From positions 1 to 64,000 of the forward strand of contig JARGFP010000009.1 of the NCBI GenBank assembly GCA_029210585.1: a stretch of DNA of 64,000 bases, read 5' to 3'. The DNA comes from Bacteroidales bacterium. Its GTDB lineage: Bacteria > Bacteroidota > Bacteroidia > Bacteroidales > GCA-2748055. The position numbers and the translations under genes were made by a program. Under the pieces are notes generated by a model. That model searched no databases. It saw only the letters and a list, made by a program, of their open reading frames with translations, and had not been told where the DNA came from. Shown in pieces: positions 1-9,263 of the stretch; positions within the stretch are counted from its first letter, which is position 1; each line of letters starts with the position of its first letter.

Positions 1-83
1 GGGGATGAGCAGTCCCCTATGAAGGAAAAAGAATTAACCGTGGTTTGATAATTTTACAGAAAATAAGTTGCACAACTATTGTA

Positions 84-115
84 AACATTGAATTCCTCTG
101 TGAGAATTCAATGTT
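84..115. repeat. Perfect 12-bp inverted repeat
   Basis: The arms AACATTGAATTC (84-95) and GAATTCAATGTT (104-115) are exactly complementary across an 8-nt loop. The hairpin lies 22 bp before the start at 138 and is followed on the plus strand by an A-tract, not a T-tract, so it is not a standard plus-strand terminator. It may be a leader hairpin of the downstream gene or the remains of a 3' stem of a gene left of the window. Positions 1-48 are open in frame 1 and could be the tail of such a gene, but 16 codons are too few to judge. Confidence 0.6.
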
Positions 116-137
116 CAGTTAAAAAAAAACCAATGTT

Positions 138-1304
138 ATGAAAAGGATGCACCCCTTCTTTATTTCAGCATTGACGGTGGATTTTAATATCGAAGTCTTC
201 TCATATCCTGATCATACAGGAGCACCCTCAGGAATGACGGAGTTGTGCCAGGGAAGTAATACAACGACATATATATTACCTGACAATGAGCTGATTATGA
301 ACTATACCTGGCATGTTTTGCCGGACACTGCTGCATCATTACAACCGAACGGCGCCACAGTTTCCGCAGTATGGAATGAAAATTTTTACGGAAACGCTGA
401 AATATTCGCAGAGCCACAACTGGCACATTGTCCGGGAGAAAACTCTGATACGCTTCAGGTATGGGTTACCGGTCCGCAGCATGTCCCTGAAATATGCATT
501 GTAGGCAATGATGAGACATCTGGAAAGTATATGGTCGTCTGGAACAAGCTGGATGATGCAAGTATTGTGGCATATAACATCTATCGCGAATCAAATCAGG
601 CCGGTGTTTACCTGGAGTTGAGAACACAGCCTGCGGGTGATTTCAGTGTATTTGTCGATGAAACCTCCAGTCCTGATGTTTTTCCACATTCATACAGGAT
701 CAGCCATACAGACACCTGTGGTAATGTGTCTGAAATGAGGCCACCTCACAATACGATTCATCTTTCTGCCAACATTGGAACCGGTGGGGAAAATAACCTG
801 AACGGGAGTCCATATACCGGAATAGCATTTCTGACATACGACATATACAGGGGTACCGAAAAGAACGCGCTTTCACTGCTTGCGCAGATCAACAGCAACG
901 TGACTTCGTATTCTGATTTTGATCCACCGGGAGGGATGGTCTATTACCAGGTGGTTGTAGAAAGTGACGGTCAATGTGCGCCAACCAAAAAGGCACTCGA
1001 TTATAACCGGTCAAGTTCAAATATTGCCGAATCGGGAATCATCAATGTGGAAAATCCGGGCATACAGATGGTGCAGGTCTGCCCAAACCCCTCAAATGGC
1101 TCATTTACGGTATCCCTTCCGGAATCAAACAGTTTTCCGGGTTCCTTGAATATCATCAGCATGACAGGACAACTGGTCAGCACGGTTACATTTGAAGGTA
1201 CAACCAAGACATTACACATGGATGATCTGCCGGTCGGTGTATACACGCTAATTCTTACTTGTGGAGAAAGGCATTTGACTCAACGCCTGGTGATTCTCAA
1301 ATAA
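138..1304 (+). CDS. N-terminally shortened T9SS-sorted surface protein (PKD-like and FN3-like domains)
   Basis: This encodes a 388-residue protein. Residues 30-110 resemble the Cys/Trp-rich PKD-like repeats of Bacteroidota adhesins. Residues 115-300 look like two fibronectin-III-type modules, with YNIYRES and YDIYRGT strands. The last 80 residues are a T9SS type A sorting domain (VCPNPSNGSF start, GVYTLIL near the end). The N-terminus is odd: about 13 residues look like the beginning of a signal peptide (MKRMHPFFISALT) and then run straight into domain sequence with no hydrophobic core or cleavage site. Such proteins are normally much longer and carry a complete signal peptide. I infer an internal deletion joining the start codon region to the C-terminal third, so export is doubtful. 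The domain reading is good; no function beyond surface display can be assigned. Confidence 0.7.
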   Translation: MKRMHPFFISALTVDFNIEVFSYPDHTGAPSGMTELCQGSNTTTYILPDNELIMNYTWHVLPDTAASLQPNGATVSAVWNENFYGNAEIFAEPQLAHCPGENSDTLQVWVTGPQHVPEICIVGNDETSGKYMVVWNKLDDASIVAYNIYRESNQAGVYLELRTQPAGDFSVFVDETSSPDVFPHSYRISHTDTCGNVSEMRPPHNTIHLSANIGTGGENNLNGSPYTGIAFLTYDIYRGTEKNALSLLAQINSNVTSYSDFDPPGGMVYYQVVVESDGQCAPTKKALDYNRSSSNIAESGIINVENPGIQMVQVCPNPSNGSFTVSLPESNSFPGSLNIISMTGQLVSTVTFEGTTKTLHMDDLPVGVYTLILTCGERHLTQRLVILK

Positions 1305-1431
1305 ATACCATCATATCCAAAATAGTGGGCAGTATCTGCCGCACGATAACAGCCCCCAACGCAACGAATGACGGATCGGTTTCATCCTTATCCTGACAAT
1401 CGTTGTTTTTATTCACTTAACCCCAATACCT

Positions 1432-2448
1432 ATGAAAAAGAACATTATTATTACCTGCCTTGTGATGGCATTTACCTTGTTTCATATTTCTCACAGCGCA
1501 GCACAGGAACCGGGCAAACAGGAAGCAGAACTTATCGACCTGAGGATTGACCTGGCTGCTTCCAAACTTGAACTCCTGGATTCCAGGATGAAACTGCTGG
1601 AGGAAAAACCTGTCGTGCTGGATGGAAAACTGGCAGATATTGAGGATCGCATGGCTCAAATTGAATCGGTCCCCGCTCTTTTGCAGGAAAAATACACGGC
1701 TTTGGATTCACTGGAAGTAGTTCAGCAGGAACTGCTTAAAGAATTAAATGAAATAAGCAACCGGCTTCAATTGATGGAGAAAAACACCTCTGCCGGCCCT
1801 GGCACAATTTCTTTTACAAATGCGGGTGCGTACACGCCCGGGAAATATGTCATCTCCATGCTGCCGGTCAGGCTGTTTGAAGGTACAATGGAGCTTGCTG
1901 TTGAGCGCGTACTCAATAAAGGAAATGCACTCGAGCTTTCCGCCATGGCTACCTATGCTTCGAAAAAGGGTTTTGCCCGGTACTACCTCGCCAACCAGAA
2001 ACTGGAATATTACAATGCAGACCGTGCAGATTATCTTCCCTACAGCAGTGAAAACATCACCGGTTTTGGAGGATCAGTTGCATGGAAAAACTACCTGCTG
2101 GCAAGGACCGATGTTTCCTACTCCGCACCAGGCGGTCCTTACGTAGCCCCGATGGGAATGTTCCGCCGGCTCACCCTTTCAGGTTTCGATCATATCTATA
2201 ATGAAGAGGAGGAAATCTATGAAACAGTTGAAGTGATACAATATCTGAATGTTTTTTCAGGTGGCTTCCTTGCCGGCTGGCAATTTGTCTTCTGGGATGT
2301 GGTTACGGCGGATGTATACCTGGGCGGAATGATCCGGTTGAGTAAATACGACGGGGAAGAGGGATTTACAAAGTACAAGGCACTGCAGAATGTGGATTTC
2401 TCAGGCGTCCTGCCAACCATCGGAATTAAGCTGGGTATTGTAAAATAA
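1432..2448 (+). CDS. Outer-membrane protein with N-terminal coiled coil and beta-barrel-like C-terminus
   Basis: This 338-residue protein begins with a clear signal peptide (about 25 residues, ending SHSAAQ). Residues 28-120 are rich in Leu, Glu and Lys in a heptad-like pattern and should form a periplasmic coiled coil. Residues 135-338 show alternating aromatic and hydrophobic strands ending in IGIKLGIVK, typical of small Bacteroidota outer-membrane barrels. The combination could place the coiled coil in the periplasm, perhaps against peptidoglycan, with the barrel as anchor. No catalytic motif was seen. The gene stands alone, 127 bp after the truncated surface protein, and converges with the antiporter. 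I do not recognise a named family. Confidence 0.65.
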   Translation: MKKNIIITCLVMAFTLFHISHSAAQEPGKQEAELIDLRIDLAASKLELLDSRMKLLEEKPVVLDGKLADIEDRMAQIESVPALLQEKYTALDSLEVVQQELLKELNEISNRLQLMEKNTSAGPGTISFTNAGAYTPGKYVISMLPVRLFEGTMELAVERVLNKGNALELSAMATYASKKGFARYYLANQKLEYYNADRADYLPYSSENITGFGGSVAWKNYLLARTDVSYSAPGGPYVAPMGMFRRLTLSGFDHIYNEEEEIYETVEVIQYLNVFSGGFLAGWQFVFWDVVTADVYLGGMIRLSKYDGEEGFTKYKALQNVDFSGVLPTIGIKLGIVK

Positions 2449-2590
2449 TAATGACTGTAACCGGTTGATTTTCGTCACAGGACCCTGATGACAACCTGCG
2501 TTCAGATCTCTTCTTCCAGAAACAGTTGAGGTTCCTGGAAGTATTCGGTTGTCAATACCAGGCGATCATTGGGCTGTCAGGATCCGTTTT

Positions 2591-4540
2591 TCAGTCTGCA
2601 TTTTTATGTGCCCCGGGGTCCTCAAACTGAAGCCGCATTTTTTCAAGACTTTCCGTTGACCCAACGGCAGTTACAATGTCTTTCTTACGTAAACGCGTGT
2701 AGCCATGTGTTACGACCATGTGCCCTTTGCGTTTGACAGAAAGGATCAACAGGTCTGCAGGTAATTTCAGATCACGAATGGCCATTCCGTGAAACCGCTT
2801 GTCACGCACTTCAAAATCTTCAGCGTCCTGCCGGGCATCCATTCCCAGTATCAGCGAAGTAGCAATTGGAGCGCGGACAAAATGATCCAGTAATCCAATC
2901 ACTGCAGTATAGGGTTCCACGATCTGTGCCCCAAGATCATTAAAATGTTTAAAGTATTTTCTGTCATTTAATCTCACTACAATTTCCTTTGTCCCCACAT
3001 GTTCGTATACGATATCACAAATAGACACATTCTCCTGGTCAGATAGCATCAGGACAATCACCTCGGCCTTCGATGCGCCCGCCACATCCACGGATTTGAT
3101 ATCCAGGCTGTCGATAAATTCCAGCTGTATTCCTGGTATTTCCGGAACTTCATCCCATTTCTTAAGGGTTGCGATCTTTACTTTCCAGTCGTTCATCTGA
3201 AGCTGACGAGCCAGGGCCACTGATTGATCTTCCAGTCCAAAGATGAGCGCATTGCGGACCCCGTCAAAGACTGTAATTTCACCTCTTCGATGCGATTCTC
3301 CAACCATCTGTATAGCCCATTTAAACAGGGGAGGGCCAACCAGTTGATTGAGCACTATGACCGCAATAATTATGGTTGCAAATTCCCCTCCCCAACCACT
3401 AAATTCCCCCGCAACTTCTGTAGCAAGTCCCAACCCGACTCCCGCCTGGGTGACATAGGGCATCCAGCCGATTTTTCTGTATAGTCGTGGATCGCCTGCC
3501 AGGAAAGCACCCAGTCCGGAACCAATGATGACCGAAATCAGCCTGACAAAAAACAAAATCACTGCAATCATCCACACTTTTGCCAGGATATCCAGGGAGA
3601 GCATGGCTCCCACAAGGGTAAAGAAAGCCACGTATACTGCAGGCCCGGCCTCATCAATCATCTTTTGAAACTGCATCCTGTGCTTGCTGTAATTCGTGAC
3701 CCAAAAGCTCGCCACAATTGATATCAGCAAAGGCTCAATATGAATGTCAATATTTGCATTACCCGGGTTCAGGGCATTTATGGAATGGGTGAAGAAAAAG
3801 GTCGCATACCCTGTTGCAAGGATGATCATCATTTTAACATAGGAATTCATCCCTACTGACAGTACTAGAGAAATCCACCTGCCTATAAAATAGCCCATGA
3901 GAAAAGCCAATGCAATTTCGGCAAGAAGAAGAAGGATGATCATCATATTGAACGCTGCTCCTGAAATAATATTCACGGCGATTGAAAGAGAAATGGAAAA
4001 AAGCAGGATCACCAGGACATCCTTTAATATGGTGACACCCATTACAATCTGGGTGAAAGGACCTTTTGCCCGCAACTCACTGATAATTGCAATTGCGGAT
4101 GAGGGTGAGCGGGCAACAAAAATACTCGCAACAAGCATGGCGACCGCAACTTTATTACCTGAACTCATATCTTTCATAAAAGGAATAAAGTCCGATAGGA
4201 GAAGTACACCAATCGTTCCGAATACGAAGGTAATCATCACCTGTCCGAAAGTATTCCAGGCAATACTCCTGACATGGATCCTTATGTCTTTCAGGTAAAG
4301 CTCTGCACCTGCAGCATAAGCTATGAAGGCAAGCGCCAAATCATTTACAAAGCCAAGATTTTTCAGTGCATCTGCTTCTATCAAATCCAGCACATGGGGA
4401 CCGCAAATGATTCCTGTGACCAGGAATCCGGTGATTAAAGGCAGCTTTAGTCTGTTAAAGAATTTGGCAAAATACGACGATGAGAACAATATAAAGATGA
4501 ATGCAAGGACATAATATAGGATTTGTTGATACGCGTGCAT
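2591..4540 (-). CDS. CPA2-family cation:proton antiporter with RCK domains (KefB-like)
   Basis: This is an inner-membrane monovalent cation/proton antiporter. Residues 1-390 contain about 12 hydrophobic segments with the Na/H-exchanger pattern (LITGFLVTGIICGPHVL, FVARSPSSAIAIISELRAKGPF). A cytoplasmic RCK_N/TrkA-N-like domain follows at about 425-545 and an RCK_C/TrkA-C domain at about 565-640. The dinucleotide-binding loop of the RCK_N domain reads IFGLEDQS instead of a clean GxGxxG, so NAD(H) gating may be lost or changed. The ATG at 4540 is preferred over a TTG three codons upstream. The family exchanges K+ or Na+ for H+ in osmotic and pH homeostasis; ion specificity cannot be read from sequence. 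No operon partner is visible. Confidence 0.85.
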   Translation of the reverse strand: MHAYQQILYYVLAFIFILFSSSYFAKFFNRLKLPLITGFLVTGIICGPHVLDLIEADALKNLGFVNDLALAFIAYAAGAELYLKDIRIHVRSIAWNTFGQVMITFVFGTIGVLLLSDFIPFMKDMSSGNKVAVAMLVASIFVARSPSSAIAIISELRAKGPFTQIVMGVTILKDVLVILLFSISLSIAVNIISGAAFNMMIILLLLAEIALAFLMGYFIGRWISLVLSVGMNSYVKMMIILATGYATFFFTHSINALNPGNANIDIHIEPLLISIVASFWVTNYSKHRMQFQKMIDEAGPAVYVAFFTLVGAMLSLDILAKVWMIAVILFFVRLISVIIGSGLGAFLAGDPRLYRKIGWMPYVTQAGVGLGLATEVAGEFSGWGGEFATIIIAVIVLNQLVGPPLFKWAIQMVGESHRRGEITVFDGVRNALIFGLEDQSVALARQLQMNDWKVKIATLKKWDEVPEIPGIQLEFIDSLDIKSVDVAGASKAEVIVLMLSDQENVSICDIVYEHVGTKEIVVRLNDRKYFKHFNDLGAQIVEPYTAVIGLLDHFVRAPIATSLILGMDARQDAEDFEVRDKRFHGMAIRDLKLPADLLILSVKRKGHMVVTHGYTRLRKKDIVTAVGSTESLEKMRLQFEDPGAHKNAD

Positions 4541-4867
4541 AAATATCAATTCAATGAATAAAGGGATAAGTTACAAAAAATTCCTTCCCTCCAACAGATC
4601 GCCGCCTTTCCGGAGATTTCCACCAGCTGTTTTTTCATTTACTACCTGTTCATTTCTTGTTATATGTCAAAACCTTGTATATTGCAGGGGCGTATATTTG
4701 TATGTGACGGATCAGCTTGTTCTGCAAGAGGAAACAACCGGGGTCACCGGTGGAAGTGAAAAAAGATCAGGTTCCGGCAAGCATGTTGATGCACACTCAG
4801 CCTGCACAATTGTGCAGGTTCAGTCTGCAGCGTGCATCTGCCCGGTGAGGCGGGCAAAAAGGGGATC
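4541..4867. other. Intergenic stretch between divergent genes, no gene seen
   Basis: This 327-bp stretch separates the antiporter from the polysaccharide-degradation module. Open frames exist but none looks like protein. It probably contains promoters in both directions. The only structure recognised is the 18-bp perfect palindrome at 4801-4818. It may also contain the scar of the deletion that removed the front of the next gene. Confidence 0.5.
4801..4818. promoter_or_regulatory. 18-bp perfect palindrome, possible operator
   Basis: CCTGCACAATTGTGCAGG is its own reverse complement and extends by two more weak pairs on each side. It lies 50 bp before the ATG of the gene fragment at 4868 and upstream of GH105. 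A symmetric site of this size in front of sugar-catabolic genes fits a dimeric repressor operator. It could also fold as an RNA hairpin, but no T-tract follows, so it is not a canonical terminator. No second copy was noticed. Confidence 0.45.
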
Positions 4868-5359
4868 ATGGAAACAGACCTGCTGGATTATACCAGGGCA
4901 TTTTTTCCAACGGCGCTGTTTGATACAGCCTGGATCGACGGGAGATATGTATTTGGAAAGAAAGGAGACACGTACTGTGCCATGATCGCTTCCGACACCC
5001 TTACTTTCAGGGATGAAGCAAAGGATGACATCATTCTGCACGGCAAGCAATCCTTCTGGATCACCGAAGCCGGATCGGCAACCGAAGACGGTGATTTCGG
5101 CACTTTCACCAGGAGGATCCTTGAAAACCCGGTTACATTCAACAGGAAAAAGCGCGATTTGACGTATATTTCACGGGGAAAAACCTATAAGCTTACATTC
5201 GGAAAGGATTTTTCACTGGATGGCGACGTTGTGAATACACAGTACCCCAGGTATGATGCTCCTTACGCTAAGGCCGAAAAGAAGGATCCGACCCTTACCT
5301 TTGAACACAACGGGGAATCCCTGTTCCTTGATTTTGAAAACCTCGTAAGAAAATATTAA
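4868..5359 (+). pseudogene. C-terminal fragment of a secreted carbohydrate-active protein
   Basis: The 163 residues from the ATG at 4868 resemble the C-terminal beta-rich part of larger polysaccharide-degrading proteins. The pattern is an aromatic/Asp stretch followed by GKKGDTYCAMI, then FWITEAG and a closing YPRYDAPY segment. There is no signal peptide, and the catalytic domain such proteins carry upstream is absent: the preceding frame is unrelated. An aaaaagggg stretch sits just before the ATG, and the stop is three bases before the GH105 start, so the fragment may still be translated and coupled to that gene. I take it as the remnant of a polysaccharide-lyase-like or heparinase-like gene that lost its front. 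Family assignment is uncertain; truncation is likelier than a genuine small gene. Confidence 0.45.
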
Positions 5360-5362
5360 AAC

Positions 5363-6583
5363 ATGGTAATGATGAAAGGCTATCAGAAAATCATCTTACT
5401 CCTGGCAACTGTCTTAATAGTTCTGCCGGAGCAGCAGGCCAAGGCCGTTGAGAACAGATCTCCGGGACCGGTCCCGGGATTTTCGTTTCACATACCCTCC
5501 GATCCGGGTTCCTGGTCGTTAACAGGACTATCCAACCCGTTTTGGGAACCGTCGGAAACGCATCACTTACGTTTATTTACGGATCCGGACCTGGACCCCG
5601 ACCTGGACCTGGACAACTCCCCGGAGGAGATCGGGAACAAGATTGCAGCGAACATCATCGACCGCAGGTTTGGCTGGCGGTACCAGAAAGTGTGTGCCTA
5701 CTATGGTGCACTGAACTTCGCTGAGGCCAGCGATAACAAGGAGATTGCCCGGCAGGTTGAAGAAGGTTTCCAACCTTACCTGGAGGGCAAAAGGAAGTAC
5801 CGCAGGGGACATGTCGATTTCAACGTTTTCGGAATCTGGCCCCTGGAGCTCTACCAGCAAACCGGGAACACGGATTACCTGGAGATGGGAAAGGAGCTGG
5901 CGGACCATGAATACATCAACCCACGGCCTGATGGCCTGACAGCGCTTACCCGCTTCTGGGTGGACGATATGTTCATGGTGGGCGCGCTCCAGCTACAGGC
6001 ATACAGGTCGACAGGGGAAGAGAAATACCTGGACCGTGCCGCTCTGCAGATCATCACCTATATCGACAGCCTGCAGCGTCCGAACGGATTGTTCTATCAT
6101 CGTCCGAAAGCCCCGCATTACTGGGGCAGGGGCAATGGCTGGGGTGCGGCAGCAATGGGGGAGTTGCTGAGGGATCTCCCGGAAAACCATCGGTATTACA
6201 ACCGGTTGGTGACCGCTTACCGGAAGATGATGCAGGGATTGCTGGAGTTCCAGGGAAGTGACGGCATGTGGCACCAATTGCTCGACAATCCCGAAAGTTT
6301 CGCCGAACCATCATGTACCGGGATGTTTCTTTTCTCCATGATCACGGGAGTCGACCTGGGCATCCTGCCGGCAACGGAATACCTTCCTGCCATTGAAAAA
6401 GGCTGGAAGGTCCTCTCAACGGATTTTGTGAATGAAAAAGGGGAGGTGATCGGTGTCAGCATGTGGACCAACGCCAAAAAACGGGTCGGGTATTACCTGC
6501 GAAGGCCCCGCATCACCGGGGATTACCACGGACAGGCAGCAGTGTTGTGGACCGCCACGGCATTGATCAGACTACAGGAATAA
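5363..6583 (+). CDS. GH105 unsaturated glucuronyl/rhamnogalacturonyl hydrolase
   Basis: This 406-residue exported enzyme (signal peptide about 1-28) belongs to the six-hairpin GH105 family (YteR/YesR), which hydrates the double bond left by polysaccharide lyases and so releases the terminal unsaturated uronic acid. The catalytic region is visible as RFWVDDMFM at about 198-205, where the Asp pair includes the general acid/base, followed by PHYWGRGNGWG and a C-terminal GDYHGQAAVLWT helix. A short acidic DPDLDPDLDLD repeat (74-84) precedes the domain and is encoded by small tandem DNA repeats. The gene begins 3 bp after the fragment at 4868 and lies just before the GH43 gene, so an operon for pectin or glucuronoxylan fragments is likely. 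M1 or M4 could be the start. Confidence 0.85.
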   Translation: MVMMKGYQKIILLLATVLIVLPEQQAKAVENRSPGPVPGFSFHIPSDPGSWSLTGLSNPFWEPSETHHLRLFTDPDLDPDLDLDNSPEEIGNKIAANIIDRRFGWRYQKVCAYYGALNFAEASDNKEIARQVEEGFQPYLEGKRKYRRGHVDFNVFGIWPLELYQQTGNTDYLEMGKELADHEYINPRPDGLTALTRFWVDDMFMVGALQLQAYRSTGEEKYLDRAALQIITYIDSLQRPNGLFYHRPKAPHYWGRGNGWGAAAMGELLRDLPENHRYYNRLVTAYRKMMQGLLEFQGSDGMWHQLLDNPESFAEPSCTGMFLFSMITGVDLGILPATEYLPAIEKGWKVLSTDFVNEKGEVIGVSMWTNAKKRVGYYLRRPRITGDYHGQAAVLWTATALIRLQE

Positions 6584-6662
6584 CACAAAACAGGTTGTTG
6601 AATATCTCCGGCAGCAACAAGTTCCCATATTATTCATATTTTTGGAAAAATCCATCCGGGAT

Positions 6663-9263
6663 ATGTTGGTACGCAGGGACACTTTTCGGTATACGTCTTA
6701 CATTGGTGTGGTAGCTTTTCTCCTCTATGCAGGGAATAGTACGTATGCCAAAGCACCCTTGGCATTTCAATTCCCGGACACCCTTACCTCGGGCAATCCC
6801 ATTATTACGCATATACGCAGTGCTGATCCGGCAGCCGAGGTGTGGAACGATGGAAGGGTCTGGATCTATGCTTCCCACGATCCTGAGGATGCAGTCGACT
6901 ACAGTACGATGGAAGATTACCGGGCGTATTCTTCCGCTGACCTGGTTAACTGGACCGACCACGGGACGGTCCTGCATGCAAGGGATGTCTCCTGGGGAAA
7001 CTCCGCGAACGCCTGGATGTTTGCCCCGGATGCAGCCTACAAAGAGGGCACCTATTACCTCTATTTCCCAACCATGTCAAACGATTGGCAATGGAGGGTG
7101 GGGGTGGCCACCAGCCCCGGGCCTGAAGGCCCTTTTACAGACATCGGCCGCTCTATTAAAGGTCCGGACCATATTGACCCCACCTGTTTTATGGACGATG
7201 ACGGGCAGGCATACCTGATCTGGGGCGGGGGAGGAGATGGGGAAGGCGGGGGAAGCGGACCCTGGATCGCGAGGCTGAAGGAAAACATGACAGAACTCGC
7301 TGAGTCCCCCAGGCCCATCGCGTATGGTGCGGAAAATTTCGGGGAAGGCGGATACATGCATAAACGCGACAGCATCTATTATTTTTCCTGGACCTGCAAC
7401 ACCTGCTGGCCCTACCAGGGGTATTATGGTATGGCTGATAACCCATACGGACCTTTTGAATACAATGGGGAATTAAAAAGGATTCCGCCGGGCGCACAGG
7501 ATCACCATTCAATCATTGAATTTCACGGACAAAGTTATTACTTCTACCATGTTGGAAATTTCGGAGCAGATGGCAATGCTTACCGGAGGAACATCTGTGT
7601 CGACTCTCTTTACTACAATCCTGACGGAACCATGCGGGAGGTGACCGGGACCGGGGTGGCCATGGACCTGGTCGCCCGCGAACCCGGCACGTGGATCCCG
7701 GGACGAATCGAAGCTGAAGATTATTTTCGTAAACAGGGCCACCTGGTTGTTAGCGAAGGAGATACAGCAACCCGGTTAACCGGGATTCGTGACGGCGACC
7801 ATGTGGAGTATATACTGAACGTTCCGGGCAGTGAGACCTATGAACTGGAAATGCAGATCAATACTCCGTTTCCGGGTACGGAGGTGCACCTGTACATCGA
7901 TGATCAACCTGCCGATACGGTCCGGCTGGATACACAGGAAGCTGCTCCCCGGGATTCTGTTTTCCTGCATAAAGGCAGGCATGTACTGAAACTGGTGTTC
8001 AGCAATCCTGACACTACGGCTGAATTACTGGAACTCTACCAATTCAGCATCAGCAGCAAGACGGCTTATTTTTCAATCCAGGCCTCCGCAAGCGAGGGAG
8101 GTAAAATTTCGCCCGAAGGAATTTCTTATTACAGCAGCGGGGATTCTGCCGAATTCAAAGTCTTTGAAGAAGAGCATTTTTTCCTGGAGGAGGTGCGTAT
8201 TGACGGGGTTGCGCAACCCCTGGCCTCAACTTTTGTATTCAGGGATATTGCCAACGACCACAGTATCCACGCGCAGTTTTCACCATGTAGTGACATTGTG
8301 TTCACTCCCTATTACCAGGTCAATAACGAGCAACCTGTACCAGGAACTGAAATTGTTGCCACTGAGGGTGATACCCTGAAGTGCTGGCTTGAAATGGAGC
8401 AGTCCGTTGGCCTGTCATGGACAGGCCCGTTGGGGTTCACCAGTGAACAGGCTGAAATCAATTTTGAAGGTATCGGTACAGGACAGTCAGGAAACTACAT
8501 TGTGAAACTTGTGAACAGCCAGGGATGCACTTCTGAGGTTATTTTCAAACTGGAAGTCAACCTGGCCGAACTGGATGTATTTGAAGCCGAGGATTTCTTC
8601 AGCCAGAGCGGTGTCCAGTTGCAGCAATCGACCGACCTGGGTGGAGGATGGATCCTCGGAGCCATTGAGAATAATGACTGGTCGTATTATCGGGTAGAAA
8701 TTGATACCTCCGGTATCTATGATCTTACCGCAAGAGTTGCCACCGCTACAGAAGGGGGAACCATCGAAGTGAGTAATGCCGACAGTATCGTGGCACTTGT
8801 CGGTGTAACCGGAACGTTTTCAGGCAGCTGGCAGGACTGGTATACCACTGCACCGCTGGAAGTGCCGTTTGATTCAGGATCCCACCGGCTGAAATTTACA
8901 TTCAGGGGCGGAACGGGATACCTGTTTAATTTCAACTGGTTTGACCTGGAATTCAACCGGCTGTTCGAAACGGATACAACCACAACATCCATTCACTTGC
9001 CGGACGCATACGAGGGACCGGAGATCAGGGGAAACAGGGTTGAATTTGCTTTGTCAGCCCCGGCAGTCGTTGAAATGAAAGTGATCAGCAGCAATGGTAC
9101 GATTGTCAGTACCCTGCTCCCGTCGGAAAGAAGACCCCCTGGAAATTACGCGGTTGATTGGTACCGGGTCCTGGAAAACAGCGGGAATCTGGCAGAGGGC
9201 CTCTATCTGCTTTATTTCAGATGCAATGAAAACGTGCACGTTAAAAAAGTCATGGTATTCTGA
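6663..9263 (+). CDS. GH43-family glycosidase with two CBM6-like modules and T9SS sorting domain
   Basis: This large secreted enzyme (866 residues from the ATG at 6663; a TTG lies 7 codons upstream) has a signal peptide to about residue 31. A five-bladed GH43 domain spans roughly 40-340: SADPAAEVW carries the base Asp, IDPTCFMDDDGQAYLIWGG the pKa-setting Asp, and NFGEGGYMHK the acid Glu. A CBM6-type module follows (IEAEDYF, about 345-460), then a basic/Ig-like linker, a second CBM6-like module (VFEAEDFF to FNWFDLEF, about 630-765) and a T9SS type A domain at the end (GLYLLYFRCNE then KVMVF). GH43 enzymes act on arabinan, arabinoxylan or xylan. With GH105 next door, pectin side chains or xylan are the likely target at the cell surface. 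Confidence 0.85.
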   Translation: MLVRRDTFRYTSYIGVVAFLLYAGNSTYAKAPLAFQFPDTLTSGNPIITHIRSADPAAEVWNDGRVWIYASHDPEDAVDYSTMEDYRAYSSADLVNWTDHGTVLHARDVSWGNSANAWMFAPDAAYKEGTYYLYFPTMSNDWQWRVGVATSPGPEGPFTDIGRSIKGPDHIDPTCFMDDDGQAYLIWGGGGDGEGGGSGPWIARLKENMTELAESPRPIAYGAENFGEGGYMHKRDSIYYFSWTCNTCWPYQGYYGMADNPYGPFEYNGELKRIPPGAQDHHSIIEFHGQSYYFYHVGNFGADGNAYRRNICVDSLYYNPDGTMREVTGTGVAMDLVAREPGTWIPGRIEAEDYFRKQGHLVVSEGDTATRLTGIRDGDHVEYILNVPGSETYELEMQINTPFPGTEVHLYIDDQPADTVRLDTQEAAPRDSVFLHKGRHVLKLVFSNPDTTAELLELYQFSISSKTAYFSIQASASEGGKISPEGISYYSSGDSAEFKVFEEEHFFLEEVRIDGVAQPLASTFVFRDIANDHSIHAQFSPCSDIVFTPYYQVNNEQPVPGTEIVATEGDTLKCWLEMEQSVGLSWTGPLGFTSEQAEINFEGIGTGQSGNYIVKLVNSQGCTSEVIFKLEVNLAELDVFEAEDFFSQSGVQLQQSTDLGGGWILGAIENNDWSYYRVEIDTSGIYDLTARVATATEGGTIEVSNADSIVALVGVTGTFSGSWQDWYTTAPLEVPFDSGSHRLKFTFRGGTGYLFNFNWFDLEFNRLFETDTTTTSIHLPDAYEGPEIRGNRVEFALSAPAVVEMKVISSNGTIVSTLLPSERRPPGNYAVDWYRVLENSGNLAEGLYLLYFRCNENVHVKKVMVF

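Noticed and set aside
1-48. Open frame at the left edge ending in TGA at 46-48
   Set aside because: It may be the tail of a gene left of the window, but 16 codons show no family and GGGGA/TCCCC pairing suggests structure instead.
2532-2562. Possible bidirectional terminator between the barrel and antiporter genes
   Set aside because: Pairing needs a three-base bulge and there is no T-tract on either strand.
4554-4985. 143-codon open frame on the plus strand
   Set aside because: Composition is unlike protein, it has no family resemblance, and it overlaps the better-supported fragment at 4868 in another frame.
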